A stretch of DNA of 27,024 nucleotides from CAYUZU01 sp964448675 (GCA_964448675.1 CAYUZU010000041.1:1-27024), one strand, 5' to 3'. Counted from the stretch's first letter, positions 7,943-16,640 are shown. Numbers and translations: made by a program. The notes: a model not told the origin generated them from the sequence alone.

Positions 7943-8839
7943 GCGGCGCGCGGATTTTTGGCGGGGACACTTGGGAACGGCTATCATCCTGTTGCGTGTC
8001 GCGGATCGCTGGCCCGACACGCCGATTCAACGCCACAAGCGGAGCCACGGGCTCGATGTTGTGGGTCTTGTGGCAGCGCTGATTGCGTTCCGCACATCTC
8101 GCGGCAGGTTGAGCGGCCTGCCTGAGAGTGCTCTGGGATGGGCGGTACGAGCGGGCTTCGCGCCATCGCGCACATCATCGACCCGCTTGCCATTCCGCCA
8201 GACAAGACAACGTTGGGTAAGTCTCCTGCTGCGGGCGTGGTGATGCTGGTCACCCGCTTGGGGAGCACTGCGCTGAATCCGCGCAGTGGTGGCCGGCTTC
8301 ATCGCGTCCGGCAGGCGGAGCAACGTGTCCCCAACGAGAACGGCGGCGGGACGTGCAGACCGTGGCTCGCGTCCCTGACAGCGGCCCGACTCGGGTCCTG
8401 TGCCCTCCGGCTGAAAGAAGCCTGTCCGACCGCCCGAGCTGGGCGTTCCCGCCGCCCGCGGATCTCAGCCGCAGCCGCTTGACCCCGGTGCTGCCGGCCC
8501 CCGGCAAACACCGTGCGGGTCGCGGCGCGGTGCTGAACGTCGCGGAGGGAGTCACCGACTGCCTCCGAGGAGGGGATTGCGTATGGTGCCGACGGCGACG
8601 CCTCCTGCCGCCGTCGGCCCATCTCTTTTCATGCCCTTGCACGACAAGGTCAGGGGACGATGATCAATCACCATTGAGACTGCGGGCCTCGTGCGTGGTG
8701 GTTGTCCTGCCGGCGCGGGCGAGGAAACGCTCTGTCCGATCACCCTGCACCCGGCACGTGATCGCCGCTTCGCGGCGCCGCGCGCCTACAATCCCCCAAG
8801 ACGTCATTGAGATCGCAACGCGACCAGAGGGAGGTCATC
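7943..8839. other. 897-bp gap with no convincing gene; hairpin-rich
   Basis: Open frames here (for example 7971-8243 plus, 8250-8642 minus) have no recognisable domain, no good ribosome site and atypical composition. Perfect inverted repeats are frequent: GGCAGG/CCTGCC (8103-8108 with 8117-8122), GGTGA/TCACC (near 8239-8254), CACTGCGC/GCGCAGTG (8266-8273 with 8281-8288), GCCGACGGC/GCCGTCGGC (8588-8596 with 8610-8618) and CGCCGC/GCGGCG around TTC (8763-8777). TACAAT at 8787-8792 could be the -10 of the epimerase gene, but no good -35 is present. The gap may be decayed coding DNA or carry structured RNA. Confidence 0.45.
8588..8629 (+). terminator. Possible intrinsic terminator
   Basis: A perfect 9-bp GC-rich stem (8588-8596 with 8610-8618, 13-nt loop) is followed after a few bases by the T-rich run TCTCTTTTC. 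No assigned gene ends nearby (the closest plus-strand stop is at 7942), so if real it would end an unannotated transcript. Confidence 0.35.
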
Positions 8840-9733
8840 ATGCGCATCGCCATCACCGGGGGCACCGGGTTTCTGGGTCGTTATCTACTGCGCGAGCTCG
8901 CCGGCGAACACACGCTCCGGGCCTGGCATCGGGCCACCAGCGATCGCAGCGGGCTCGAGGATATCGGCGACCGGGTCGAATGGGTGCACGGCGAACTCGG
9001 CAACGATCGCGACACCGCGGCCCTGGTCGACGGCTGCGACGCGGTCGTGCACGCCGCGCTGCATCGCCCGGGCGCCGGGTTCCGCGGGGCCGAGGGCAAC
9101 ATCGTCACATTCGCCGAACGCAACATCCTGGGCACGCTCAAGCTGATCGAGGCGGCCCGCACAGCCGGCGCGCAGCGCTTCGTGTTCATCTCGACCTGCG
9201 CCGTCCACGAGAAGATCCTGGACGACCGGCCGCTGGACGAGGCGCACCCGCTATGGCCGACGTCGCACTACGGCGCCCATAAGGCCGCGATCGAGAAGTT
9301 CATTCACAGCTACGGCCTGGGCGCGGGCTACGCGGTGTGCTCGCTGCGGCCGACCGGCATCTATGGCCTGGCACACCCGGCCAACCAGAGCCGCTTCTTC
9401 GACCTGGTGGCCGCGATCAAGCACGGCGACGATATCACGGTCGAAGGCGGCGGCAAGGAAGTGCACGCGGCCGACGTGGCCCGCGCAGTGACCCTGCTGC
9501 TGCAGGCCGACGGGATCGGGGGCGAAGCGTACAATTGCTATGATCGCTATATCTCACAGCATGAGGTCGCCACCATCGCCAAGCGCCTCAGTGGCAGCTC
9601 GTCCCGGATCAACGGCGCGCCCAAGACACCCAAGCACCAGATTCAGACCGGCAAGCTCGAAGCGCTGGGCATGCGCTTCGGCGGCGATGACCTGCTCGAA
9701 CGCACCGTCGGCGAGATACTCGAGCACGCATGA
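8840..9733 (+). CDS. NAD(P)-dependent extended-SDR epimerase/dehydratase family protein
   Basis: 297 residues, cytosolic Rossmann enzyme acting on a nucleotide sugar or similar substrate. The start at 8840 follows the strong site GAGGGAGGT (8827-8835); an in-frame ATG at 8807 is less likely. Motifs: nucleotide-binding GGTGFLG (residues 7-13), Ser118 in FISTCAVHE, and catalytic Tyr144/Lys148 in SHYGAHKAA. RPTGIYG (about 156-162) is the usual extended-SDR segment before the substrate domain. The ending fits this family (YNCYDRYISQHEVATIAKRL, then GILEH-like helices). The specific substrate cannot be told from sequence. The ROK-family gene follows after 94 bp on the same strand, which may mean linked carbohydrate metabolism. 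Confidence 0.88.
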   Translation: MRIAITGGTGFLGRYLLRELAGEHTLRAWHRATSDRSGLEDIGDRVEWVHGELGNDRDTAALVDGCDAVVHAALHRPGAGFRGAEGNIVTFAERNILGTLKLIEAARTAGAQRFVFISTCAVHEKILDDRPLDEAHPLWPTSHYGAHKAAIEKFIHSYGLGAGYAVCSLRPTGIYGLAHPANQSRFFDLVAAIKHGDDITVEGGGKEVHAADVARAVTLLLQADGIGGEAYNCYDRYISQHEVATIAKRLSGSSSRINGAPKTPKHQIQTGKLEALGMRFGGDDLLERTVGEILEHA

Positions 9734-9827
9734 AGGTGTCCCCCGCACACCGTCGCCCGGTTGCCCGGGATGGCCTGGACTGCGTGAACGCTGGTGCCGC
9801 CGGCGGTTCCGGGTATAACACGCACCC

Positions 9828-10718
9828 ATGAACCACAACGACGACCGGCAGCCGATCCTCGGCGTCGATATCGGCGGCACCCGCATCCGTGTCGGCCTGG
9901 TCACGCCCGCCGGCGCAATCCTGGCGCGCGAGGAAGACCTGATCCCCAACGAGGGCGACCCCGAGCCGCTGCGCCAGGCCGTTTCGGCGCAGGCGGCGCG
10001 CGTCATCGCACAGGCCGGCGTGCAACCCGCGCGTGTCGGCGTGGCCATCCCCGGGGTGTGGAATGACGGCGGCGTCATGCAGAAGGCGGTCAATCTGCCG
10101 CGGCTGGAGGGGACCGACCTGTATGCGCTGTTTCGCGAGGCCACGGGGCACGACGTGCACCTCGACGCCGACGTGAACGCGGCCGCCTGGGGCCAGTATC
10201 GCCGACTCGACCCGCGCCCCAACCGGATGCTCTACATGTCCCTCGGCACGGGCATCGGCGGCGCGGTCATCCTCGCGGGGGAACTCATCCGCCACACCCG
10301 CGGCGGGGCCGGCCATTTCGGCTTTTTGATCGTCGACACGACCCCCGGCGCCCCCGGCGGCCGCAACAAGGTCCCGGGCTGCCTGTCGGCGCTGGCGTCG
10401 GGCCCATCGCTGCACCTCGCCGCGACCGGCAGCGAAGACAATCGGGCGATCGGTGACGAGCCCTTCTCCACCATCGTGATCAACAACGCCGCCAAGGGCC
10501 TGGCGGTCGCTTTCATGAACCTCGTGCACATCTACGCCCCGGACACGATCGTCCTCGGCGGCGGCGTGATCGACCACCATCCCGAAATCGTCGAGCGGGC
10601 CCAGGCGGCCTTTGCGCAGTACAGCAGCAGCCTGATCCCCCCCGACTTCCGCATCGTGCCCGGCCCGCTCACGACGCACGAGTCCGGCGTCATCGGGGCA
10701 GCGTTGCTGGCGTCCTAG
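9828..10718 (+). CDS. ROK-family protein (sugar kinase fold) with degenerate zinc motif
   Basis: 296 residues. The ROK fold is clear: phosphate-binding DIGGTRIRVGL (about 14-24), AIPGVW (73-78), catalytic Asp115 in LDADVNAAAWG, second phosphate loop SLGTGIGGAVI (138-148), and C-terminal IVLGGGVI. Two family signatures are altered. The sugar-contacting GExGH is GGAGH (159-163), and the zinc motif CxCGxxGCxE keeps only the final Gly-Cys (184-185, in NKVPGCLSALASG). It may phosphorylate an unusual sugar, or be a less active member. No regulatory helix-turn-helix precedes the domain, so it is not a ROK repressor. No Shine-Dalgarno is visible; TATAAC at 9814-9819 sits 8 nt before the ATG, as in leaderless genes. 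It converges on the Crp/Fnr gene with 13 bp between them. Confidence 0.88.
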   Translation: MNHNDDRQPILGVDIGGTRIRVGLVTPAGAILAREEDLIPNEGDPEPLRQAVSAQAARVIAQAGVQPARVGVAIPGVWNDGGVMQKAVNLPRLEGTDLYALFREATGHDVHLDADVNAAAWGQYRRLDPRPNRMLYMSLGTGIGGAVILAGELIRHTRGGAGHFGFLIVDTTPGAPGGRNKVPGCLSALASGPSLHLAATGSEDNRAIGDEPFSTIVINNAAKGLAVAFMNLVHIYAPDTIVLGGGVIDHHPEIVERAQAAFAQYSSSLIPPDFRIVPGPLTTHESGVIGAALLAS

Positions 10719-10731
10719 CCCCCGCGCAGTG

Positions 10732-11427
10732 TCAATCCACGTCGGCCGGCGTGAGCCCCTCGGCAACGGCCCGCAGCCCGCCAGGGTCCAGCACGCGGTA
10801 TTTCTGACTGTCCGACATCGCGATCAGGCCGCGCTGCACCAGCCGCCGGAGACAGCGCGACAACGTCTCGCTGGTAAGATTCACGTGGCTGGCGAGGTCC
10901 TTCTTGAGCATGGGTAATTCGATCACGGCACCAGCAGCGGCTCCTTCAATCGCCAGCAGGTGACGCGCGACGCGACCGAGGGCATCGCGCAGCACGACGT
11001 CCTCCAGCAGGTCGACCAGTGACCGCACCCACAGGGCCATCCCCTGCAGCAGCCGGCGACAAAGCGCGTGATTCTCGTGCAGCAGCCGCCGCAAGGCGTC
11101 GGCCGGGATCAGCACGCAATTGGTCGGCTCGGTTGCCTCAGCGTGGGCGGGCGCGGGAAAGTCGCCCATGACCGCCACCTCGGCGAAGGTCCGACCCGGC
11201 TCGGCGAAGTGCAGCACGTGCTCCTTGCCATTGGGAGCCACCTTGAATACGCGCACGAGCCCGCTGGCGACCACGTAAAGGCCGGCGCAATCGTCGCCCT
11301 GCGAGAACACGCGCTCGCCACGAGCAAAACGCACGGTGCGCGCCACGCCAGCCAGGAGCGAGAGGTCCGGCCCTTCCAGCCACTTGAAGAGCCCGCACCG
11401 CTGCAATGTGTCGACCGTCGAGGCCAT
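10732..11427 (-). CDS. Crp/Fnr-family transcription regulator (HcpR-like)
   Basis: 231 residues, start ATG at 11427 preceded by GGAG. The minus-strand frame stays open far beyond this point, but that extension runs antisense to hcp and has no family sequence. A cyclic-nucleotide-binding-like beta barrel (about 15-125: GERVFSQGDDCAGLYVVASGLVRVF, FAEVAVMGDFPAPAHAEA) is followed by the dimer helix and a winged HTH (about 170-215). The recognition helix has Glu187, Ser190 and Arg191 in SETLSRCLRRL, the residues with which FNR reads TTGA half-sites. There is no N-terminal cysteine cluster, so it is not an oxygen-sensing FNR; HcpR proteins in other bacteria sense NO through heme, and the barrel would be the place for this. 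Head-to-head with hcp and sharing the palindrome at 11459-11472, it is very likely the hcp regulator. Confidence 0.88.
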   Translation of the reverse strand: MASTVDTLQRCGLFKWLEGPDLSLLAGVARTVRFARGERVFSQGDDCAGLYVVASGLVRVFKVAPNGKEHVLHFAEPGRTFAEVAVMGDFPAPAHAEATEPTNCVLIPADALRRLLHENHALCRRLLQGMALWVRSLVDLLEDVVLRDALGRVARHLLAIEGAAAGAVIELPMLKKDLASHVNLTSETLSRCLRRLVQRGLIAMSDSQKYRVLDPGGLRAVAEGLTPADVD

Positions 11428-11458
11428 TCGCCCCACTCCGCGAAAAAACTCGGCCCGC

Positions 11459-11472
11459 TTGACCCAGGTCAA
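11459..11472. promoter_or_regulatory. Perfect FNR/HcpR-type operator in the regulator-hcp intergenic region
   Basis: TTGACCCAGGTCAA is an exact inverted repeat (TTGACC, CA, GGTCAA), equal in length and spacing to the FNR box TTGAT-N4-ATCAA with C/G for T/A. Its centre is 41.5 bp upstream of base 11507. A transcript starting there would have its -10 at 11495-11500, where GACACT carries the key A and T. That is class II activator geometry for hcp. The site also lies 32-45 bp upstream of the regulator's own start codon, which would allow autoregulation. Confidence 0.75.
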
Positions 11473-11562
11473 GGCCCGGGGCGGCCCATTGTCCGACACT
11501 GGCCGCAACAGGGCAACCATGGACCAGTTGCGGCGGTCGCCGCGCAAATGAAAGGACAAGCG

Positions 11563-12873
11563 ATGTTCTGTAATCAGTGCGAACAGGCGTTCAAGGGAAC
11601 GGGGTGTGTCGAGGTCGGGGTGTGCGGGAAAGACCCGGACGTGCAGGCACTGCAGGAGACGCTGCTGTACGGCATCAAGGGCATGGCGTCGTACGCACAC
11701 CATGCCCGGCGGCTCGGCGAGACGGACGAGGCGGTGAATGCGTTCATCGAAGAAGCGCTCTTCGCCACCGTCACCAACGTCAACTTCGACATGGACACCC
11801 TGCTCCAGATGGTGCTGGAGTGTGGCAAGCACAACCTGCGAACGATGGAGATGCTCGACGCGGGGCACGTGAAGACCTTCGGCCAGCCCGAACCGGCCAC
11901 CGTCCGCGAGGGCACGCAGGCTGGCCCGGGCATTCTCGTAACCGGGCACGACATGGTCGACCTGCACCACCTGCTGGAGCAGACCAAGGGCACCGGCATC
12001 AACGTCTATACCCATGGCGAGATGCTGCCGGCCCACATGTACCCCAAGCTGCGGGCGTATGACCACCTGGTGGGCCATTTTGGCGGCGCCTGGCAGAAAC
12101 AGCGCACTGAGTTCAACACCTTTACCGGCCCGGTTCTCGCCACGACCAACTGCATCCTGATCCCACCCAAGACGTATCGCGACCGCGTCTTCACCACGCG
12201 CGTGACCGCGGTGCCCGGCGGCAAGCGCCTGACCAGCGACGACTTCACGCCGGTGATCGAAGCCGCCAAGCGCTGTGAGGCGCTGCCCGACGCGCCGGTG
12301 CGCGAATCGACGATCGGCTTCCATCACAGCGTGGTGTTGGGACTGGCCGACAAGATCATCGACGCGGTCAAGGCGGGCAGGCTCAAGCACTGCTTCGTCA
12401 TCGGCGGCTGCGACGGAGCGGAACCCGGGCGCAACTACTTCACCGAATTCGCCCGCAACACGCCGCCAGATTCCATCATCCTGACGATGGGCTGCGGCAA
12501 ATACCGCATTCGTGAGCAGGAGTTCGGCACGATCGAACTGGACGGGGCCGGGCCGATCCCGCGGCTGCTGGACATGGGCCAGTGCAATGACTCGTTCGGT
12601 GCGATCCAGGTGGCGGCGGGGCTGGCCAAGGCGCTGGACTGCTCGGTCAACGACCTGCCCCTGACGGTGGTGCTGTCGTGGTTCGAGCAGAAGGCCGTTG
12701 CGGTGCTCCTGACGCTGCTGTACCTGGGCGTGACGGGGATCCGCATCGGGCCGGCGGCACCGGCGTTCCTGACGCCGAACGTGATGAACGTGCTGCGCGA
12801 GAAGTTCGACCTGGACCTGATCGGCAGCGACCCCATGGGTGACGTGCGCACGGCCATGGCCGCGACGGCGTAG
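11563..12873 (+). CDS. hcp: Hybrid cluster protein Hcp, short (class III) form
   Basis: 436 residues; the start at 11563 (MFCNQCEQ) follows AAAGGACAAGCG. Another in-frame ATG five codons upstream has no better site. N-terminal cysteines Cys3, Cys6, Cys15 and Cys21 have spacing C-x2-C-x8-C-x5-C, the anaerobe-type [4Fe-4S] pattern and not the enterobacterial one. All hybrid-cluster ligands can be placed: His129 (TGHDM), Glu153 (THGEM), Cys197 (TTNCIL), Cys283 (GGCDG), Cys311 (MGCGKY), Cys341 (GQCNDS), Glu375 and Lys377 (WFEQKA). The length is about 100 residues below the 530-550 of classes I and II, as in class III enzymes that lack part of the N-terminal helical domain. Hcp reduces nitric oxide and has hydroxylamine reductase and S-nitrosylase activity; cytosolic. 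No Hcr reductase gene is adjacent. Regulation is probably by the divergent Crp/Fnr protein. Confidence 0.95.
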   Translation: MFCNQCEQAFKGTGCVEVGVCGKDPDVQALQETLLYGIKGMASYAHHARRLGETDEAVNAFIEEALFATVTNVNFDMDTLLQMVLECGKHNLRTMEMLDAGHVKTFGQPEPATVREGTQAGPGILVTGHDMVDLHHLLEQTKGTGINVYTHGEMLPAHMYPKLRAYDHLVGHFGGAWQKQRTEFNTFTGPVLATTNCILIPPKTYRDRVFTTRVTAVPGGKRLTSDDFTPVIEAAKRCEALPDAPVRESTIGFHHSVVLGLADKIIDAVKAGRLKHCFVIGGCDGAEPGRNYFTEFARNTPPDSIILTMGCGKYRIREQEFGTIELDGAGPIPRLLDMGQCNDSFGAIQVAAGLAKALDCSVNDLPLTVVLSWFEQKAVAVLLTLLYLGVTGIRIGPAAPAFLTPNVMNVLREKFDLDLIGSDPMGDVRTAMAATA

Positions 12874-12914
12874 CAGGCGTGACAAGCTGGCAGATGCAAG
12901 GTGACAGGGCGATC

Positions 12915-12941
12915 CCGCCCGCGGCGGGCGCCCGCGGGCGG
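12915..12941. terminator. GC-rich hairpin between convergent hcp and glgB
   Basis: A perfect 10-bp stem (12915-12924 with 12932-12941, 7-nt loop) lies in the 94-bp gap between the two stop codons. There is no T-run on either side, so it would be a U-less hairpin working in both directions or a processing barrier. Confidence 0.45.
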
Positions 12942-12967
12942 CCCCTGCCGGTGTCTTCGGCGCCCGG

Positions 12968-15013
12968 CTACAACGGCCGGAGCACCAACGCCGTGCGTGA
13001 CGGAATGTAGATCTGGATGCTCTGTTGACGGTGGTCCCACGGCGTAGTCTGGCGCGGGTAATGCTGCCCGGTCACGACCTCGCCGTGGCCGCCGTACCAC
13101 ATGTCATCCGTGTTGAGGACCAGCTTGTAGTCCTGCGGGTCGGGCACGCCGACCCGATAGTCCGCCAGCGACCGCTGCGGGTGGAAGTTGAAGCAGAACA
13201 CGAGCGGCCCCCGGCGAAACGCGAGAAACTTGTTGTCCTCGTGCACCTGGATCTGCTCCTGGAGCGGGTCGCTGAGCAGGTCGTGCTTACGGTCGAGGGC
13301 GATCATGTCGCGGTCGAACGCGCCCAGCGCGTGGTAACGCAGCAGCGGATCGTCCACCAGCGACCACTGCCGCCGGGCATACTTGTACGAGTAGTCGTTG
13401 CCCTCGCGCGGGAAGTCGATCCACTCCGGGTGGCCGAACTCGTTGCCCATGAAGTTCAGGTACCCCTCGCCACCAAGCGCGAACGTAATCAGCCGGATCA
13501 TCTTGTGCAGCGCCATGCCACGGTCGATGACGAGGTTGGGCACGCCCTTGCTCATGTGGTAGTAGATGTCGGCGTCCATCAGCCACATGGCGATGGTCTT
13601 GTCACCGACCAGGGCCTGGTCGTGGCTTTCGGCGTAGGCCACGTGCTTCTCGCCGTAGCGGCGGTTGGTCAGCGTGCCATAGAGTTCGTCCATCTGCCAG
13701 TCTTCGTCGCGGCGTTCCTTGAGCAGCTTGATCCAGTAGTCCGGAATCCCCATCGCCAGGCGATAGTCGAACCCGATGCCGCCCTCGGCCACCGGCCGGG
13801 CGGTGCCGACCATGCCCGAGACATCTTCGGCGACCGTGATCGCCTCGGGCCGGAATTCGTGGACCAGGTCGTTGGCCAGTTGCAGGTAGGTAACGGCGTC
13901 CTCGTCGACGTGCGGCGGAAAGTAGTCATCGTAGCTGCTGAACGCCCGCCCCATGCCGTGATCGAGGTACATCATGCTCGTCACGCCGTCGAAGCGGAAC
14001 CCGTCGAAGCGGTACTCGTCCAACCAGAATCGCACGTTACTCAGCAGGAATTGCAGCACCTCGAGCTTGTTGTAGTCGAAACAGAGCGAGTCCCACGACG
14101 GATGCTGCCCCCGGCCGCCGCCATGAAAGTACTGGTACTCCGTCCCGTCGAAGCGGTTCAGCCCCTCGTGCACGTTCTTCACGGCGTGGCTGTGCACCAG
14201 GTCGAGCAGCACCACCAACCCCGCGCCATGCGCCGCGTCGATCAGTTGCTTGAGCTCTTCCGGCGTACCGAAACGCGACGACGCGGCAAAGAAATTGCTC
14301 ACCTGGTAGCCGAAGGACCCGTAGTACGGGTGTTCCTGAATCGCCATGACCTGGATGGCGTTGTAGCCGCCCTCGACGATGCGCGGCAGCACCTGCGCGG
14401 TGAACTCCTGATAGGTGCCGACGCGCTGCTCCTCCGTGGCCATGCCGACGTGCGTCTCGTAGACACGGAGATTGCCGTTCAGTGCCGGGGGGTCATGGCG
14501 CCACGGAAACGGCTCGGGCGGCCACCAGTACTGCCCGACGAACCCCTGCGAGTGCTCGTCCTTGACCACCCGCCGGATATAGGCCGGCAGGCGGTCCTTC
14601 GGGCCGATCGCGCTGTGCACGTGCACCTTGACATGGCTGCCATGGGTCAGGCGCCCGGCGTATTCGGCGTCGGGCAGGAAGATGCTCCAGACCCCGTCGG
14701 CGCCTTTCTGAAGCGGGTGCGCCAGCCGGTCCCAGTCGTTGAATTCGCCGATGAGGTACAGCGCAATCGCGTTCGGGGCCCATTCGCGGTACCAGACTCC
14801 CGGCACGCCATCCCGCTCGCCACGATTGAGGCCGAAATACTCGTGGCCGCGGCTGAAGTCCTGCAGGGTCCCGCCCGCCTGCTCGATGCGGCGGCGTGTC
14901 TGCTCGTAGCGCTGGTAGCGATGCCGCAACGCGTCGGCGTACGGCTCGAGCCAGGGGTCGAGCTGGATGAGCCCCATGCCGTCCGGCTTGTCGGTCGTGT
15001 CGCGCTTGGCCAT
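12968..15013 (-). CDS. glgB: 1,4-alpha-glucan branching enzyme, eukaryote-like GH13 type
   Basis: 681 residues from the ATG at 15013, preceded by AGGAG; 45 further in-frame codons upstream look non-coding. An N-terminal CBM48-like domain (about 60-175: YREWAPNAIALYLIGEFNDW) is followed by the GH13 barrel: nucleophile Asp342 (FRFDGVTSMMY), acid/base Glu396 (TVAEDVSGM) and Asp465 (AESHDQALVGDKT), then a C-terminal all-beta domain. The phrases YLQLANDLVHEFRPEAITVAED and FPREGNDYSYKYARRQWSL belong to the GBE1-like branch shared by eukaryotes and some bacteria, not the classical E. coli GlgB form. It creates alpha-1,6 branches in glycogen in the cytosol. No other glycogen gene is adjacent. The 235 bp to the divergent phosphodiesterase gene contains a GGCGGC/GCCGCC hairpin (15189-15209). 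Confidence 0.92.
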   Translation of the reverse strand: MAKRDTTDKPDGMGLIQLDPWLEPYADALRHRYQRYEQTRRRIEQAGGTLQDFSRGHEYFGLNRGERDGVPGVWYREWAPNAIALYLIGEFNDWDRLAHPLQKGADGVWSIFLPDAEYAGRLTHGSHVKVHVHSAIGPKDRLPAYIRRVVKDEHSQGFVGQYWWPPEPFPWRHDPPALNGNLRVYETHVGMATEEQRVGTYQEFTAQVLPRIVEGGYNAIQVMAIQEHPYYGSFGYQVSNFFAASSRFGTPEELKQLIDAAHGAGLVVLLDLVHSHAVKNVHEGLNRFDGTEYQYFHGGGRGQHPSWDSLCFDYNKLEVLQFLLSNVRFWLDEYRFDGFRFDGVTSMMYLDHGMGRAFSSYDDYFPPHVDEDAVTYLQLANDLVHEFRPEAITVAEDVSGMVGTARPVAEGGIGFDYRLAMGIPDYWIKLLKERRDEDWQMDELYGTLTNRRYGEKHVAYAESHDQALVGDKTIAMWLMDADIYYHMSKGVPNLVIDRGMALHKMIRLITFALGGEGYLNFMGNEFGHPEWIDFPREGNDYSYKYARRQWSLVDDPLLRYHALGAFDRDMIALDRKHDLLSDPLQEQIQVHEDNKFLAFRRGPLVFCFNFHPQRSLADYRVGVPDPQDYKLVLNTDDMWYGGHGEVVTGQHYPRQTTPWDHRQQSIQIYIPSRTALVLRPL

Positions 15014-15248
15014 GCGGGCACACTCCTGACCTGCGGCGCGCAGGTCACCCTTCGGTTCCATGTGCAATCCGGTGAATCGTCGTCCACAGAATCGCACATG
15101 CTGCGCCGCCGCGTCAACCACAGAAAGCCGTCGGGCGCGCCGCCGCACACTTTTTTCCGACGTGAAGCGGCGTTAAGGTACCCCCGCGGGCGGCTGTCTC
15201 TTCGCCGCCCCGTCCGCGGGACCATGCAGCAGGCAGGATGCCGCCGTC

Positions 15249-16640
15249 ATGACGGAGATCGACAAGGTTGCGATCATCGGCCTCGACGCCGCCGACCCGG
15301 TGCTGGCGTTCGACCAATGGCTGGACGACCTGCCCCACCTCAAGCAACTGACGGAGCAGGGCTTGTGGGGGCCGCTGGAAAGCTGCGTACCGCCGGTGAC
15401 CGTCCCCGCCTGGGCCTGCATGGCCACCAGCAAGGACCCGGGCAGCCTCGGCATCTACGGCTTCATGAATCGGCGCGACTGGTCGTACGAGGAGCCCGGG
15501 CTGGCAACGAATCTCGAGGTGCGGCACCCGCGGTTGTGGGACCACATCGCCCGCGCCGGGCTGAGCTCGATCCTGCTCGGCATTCCGCAGACCTTCCCGA
15601 TCGTGCGGCCGCCCAAGGGCACACTTGTCACCGGGTTCCTCACGCCGAGCACCGACAGTCCCTACACGCATCCGCCGGAGCTGGCCGAGGAGATCCGCGG
15701 CTGGGTCGGTCATTACCTGCTCGACGTGCCCAACTTCCGCACCGACGACAAGCAGAGCCTGCTCGACCAGTTGCGTCGCATGACCGAACAGCGCTTCGAG
15801 GTCGCGCGCCGACTGGCCACAGCGCGTAAATGGTCCCTGTTCTGGATGGTCGACATGGGGATCGACCGCGTGCAGCACGGCTTCTGGCAGTACATGGACC
15901 CGCAGCACCGGCTGTATGACGACGCGAGCTATTTCAAGGACGCGATTCACGAGTACTACGTGCTGGTGGATCGCGAGCTCGGCCGCCTGCTCGACTGCTT
16001 CGACCGCAAGTCCACCGCGGTCCTGGTCGTGTCGGACCATGGCGCCAAGCGGCTCGACGGCGGGTTCTGCATCAACGACTGGCTCATGCGCGAGGGGCTG
16101 CTGACAATGAAGACGCCGGTCGACGGCCCACGGCGCTTCGAGCTGCGCGATGTCGACTGGTCGCAGACGCACGTCTGGAGCGAAGGCGGGTACTTTGCCC
16201 GGCTCTACATCAACCGGGCCGGCCGCGAGCCGCAGGGCATCGTGCCGCCGCTGCGCTACGAGGCGCTGCGGGACGAGCTGATCGAGAAGCTCGAAGCGCT
16301 GCCGGGGCCGGACGGGCCCGCGTTGCGCAATCGCGTCTACCGCCCCGAATCGATCTACGAAGCGATCAAGGGTGTGCCGCCCGACCTGGTGGCGCTGGTC
16401 GGCGACCTGCACTACCGCAGCGTGGGGCGCATCGGCCAGGCCGAGCTCATCACGTCCGACCCGGGCGTCGGCCCCGACGGCGCGAACCACGCCCTGCACG
16501 GACTGTACGTGGCCGCGCACCCCGCCCTGCCACAGGATCACCGGCCAGCCTCCCTGTACGACATCGCACCGACCGTGCTCGAACTGCTCGGCCTGCCGCT
16601 ACCACGCGGCCTGTGCGGGCGGTCACTGCTGGTCGGTTAG
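15249..16640 (+). CDS. Alkaline-phosphatase-superfamily phosphodiesterase / nucleotide pyrophosphatase-like
   Basis: 463 residues, no signal peptide, so cytosolic. Two-metal active site residues are in place: Asp13 (IGLDAADP), nucleophile Thr51 (PPVTVPAWACM), Asp206 and His210 (DMGIDRVQHGFW), Asp263 and His264 (VVSDHGAK), and a late His in NHALHGLYVAAH. The C-terminal YDIAPTVLELLGLPLPRGLCGRSL is typical of this family. Related proteins hydrolyse phosphodiester or pyrophosphate bonds of nucleotides or lipid-linked groups; the substrate here is unknown. The start at 15249 has only a weak AGGA upstream. It is divergent from glgB, but a functional link is not shown. Confidence 0.85.
   Translation: MTEIDKVAIIGLDAADPVLAFDQWLDDLPHLKQLTEQGLWGPLESCVPPVTVPAWACMATSKDPGSLGIYGFMNRRDWSYEEPGLATNLEVRHPRLWDHIARAGLSSILLGIPQTFPIVRPPKGTLVTGFLTPSTDSPYTHPPELAEEIRGWVGHYLLDVPNFRTDDKQSLLDQLRRMTEQRFEVARRLATARKWSLFWMVDMGIDRVQHGFWQYMDPQHRLYDDASYFKDAIHEYYVLVDRELGRLLDCFDRKSTAVLVVSDHGAKRLDGGFCINDWLMREGLLTMKTPVDGPRRFELRDVDWSQTHVWSEGGYFARLYINRAGREPQGIVPPLRYEALRDELIEKLEALPGPDGPALRNRVYRPESIYEAIKGVPPDLVALVGDLHYRSVGRIGQAELITSDPGVGPDGANHALHGLYVAAHPALPQDHRPASLYDIAPTVLELLGLPLPRGLCGRSLLVG

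Noticed and set aside
11428..12885. Upstream extension of the Crp/Fnr frame to over 700 codons
   Set aside because: The extension runs antisense to hcp, lacks family sequence, and the start at 11427 has a good ribosome site.
15173..15248. Terminator between glgB and the phosphodiesterase gene
   Set aside because: The GGCGGC/GCCGCC hairpin lies between divergent starts, with no T-run after it.
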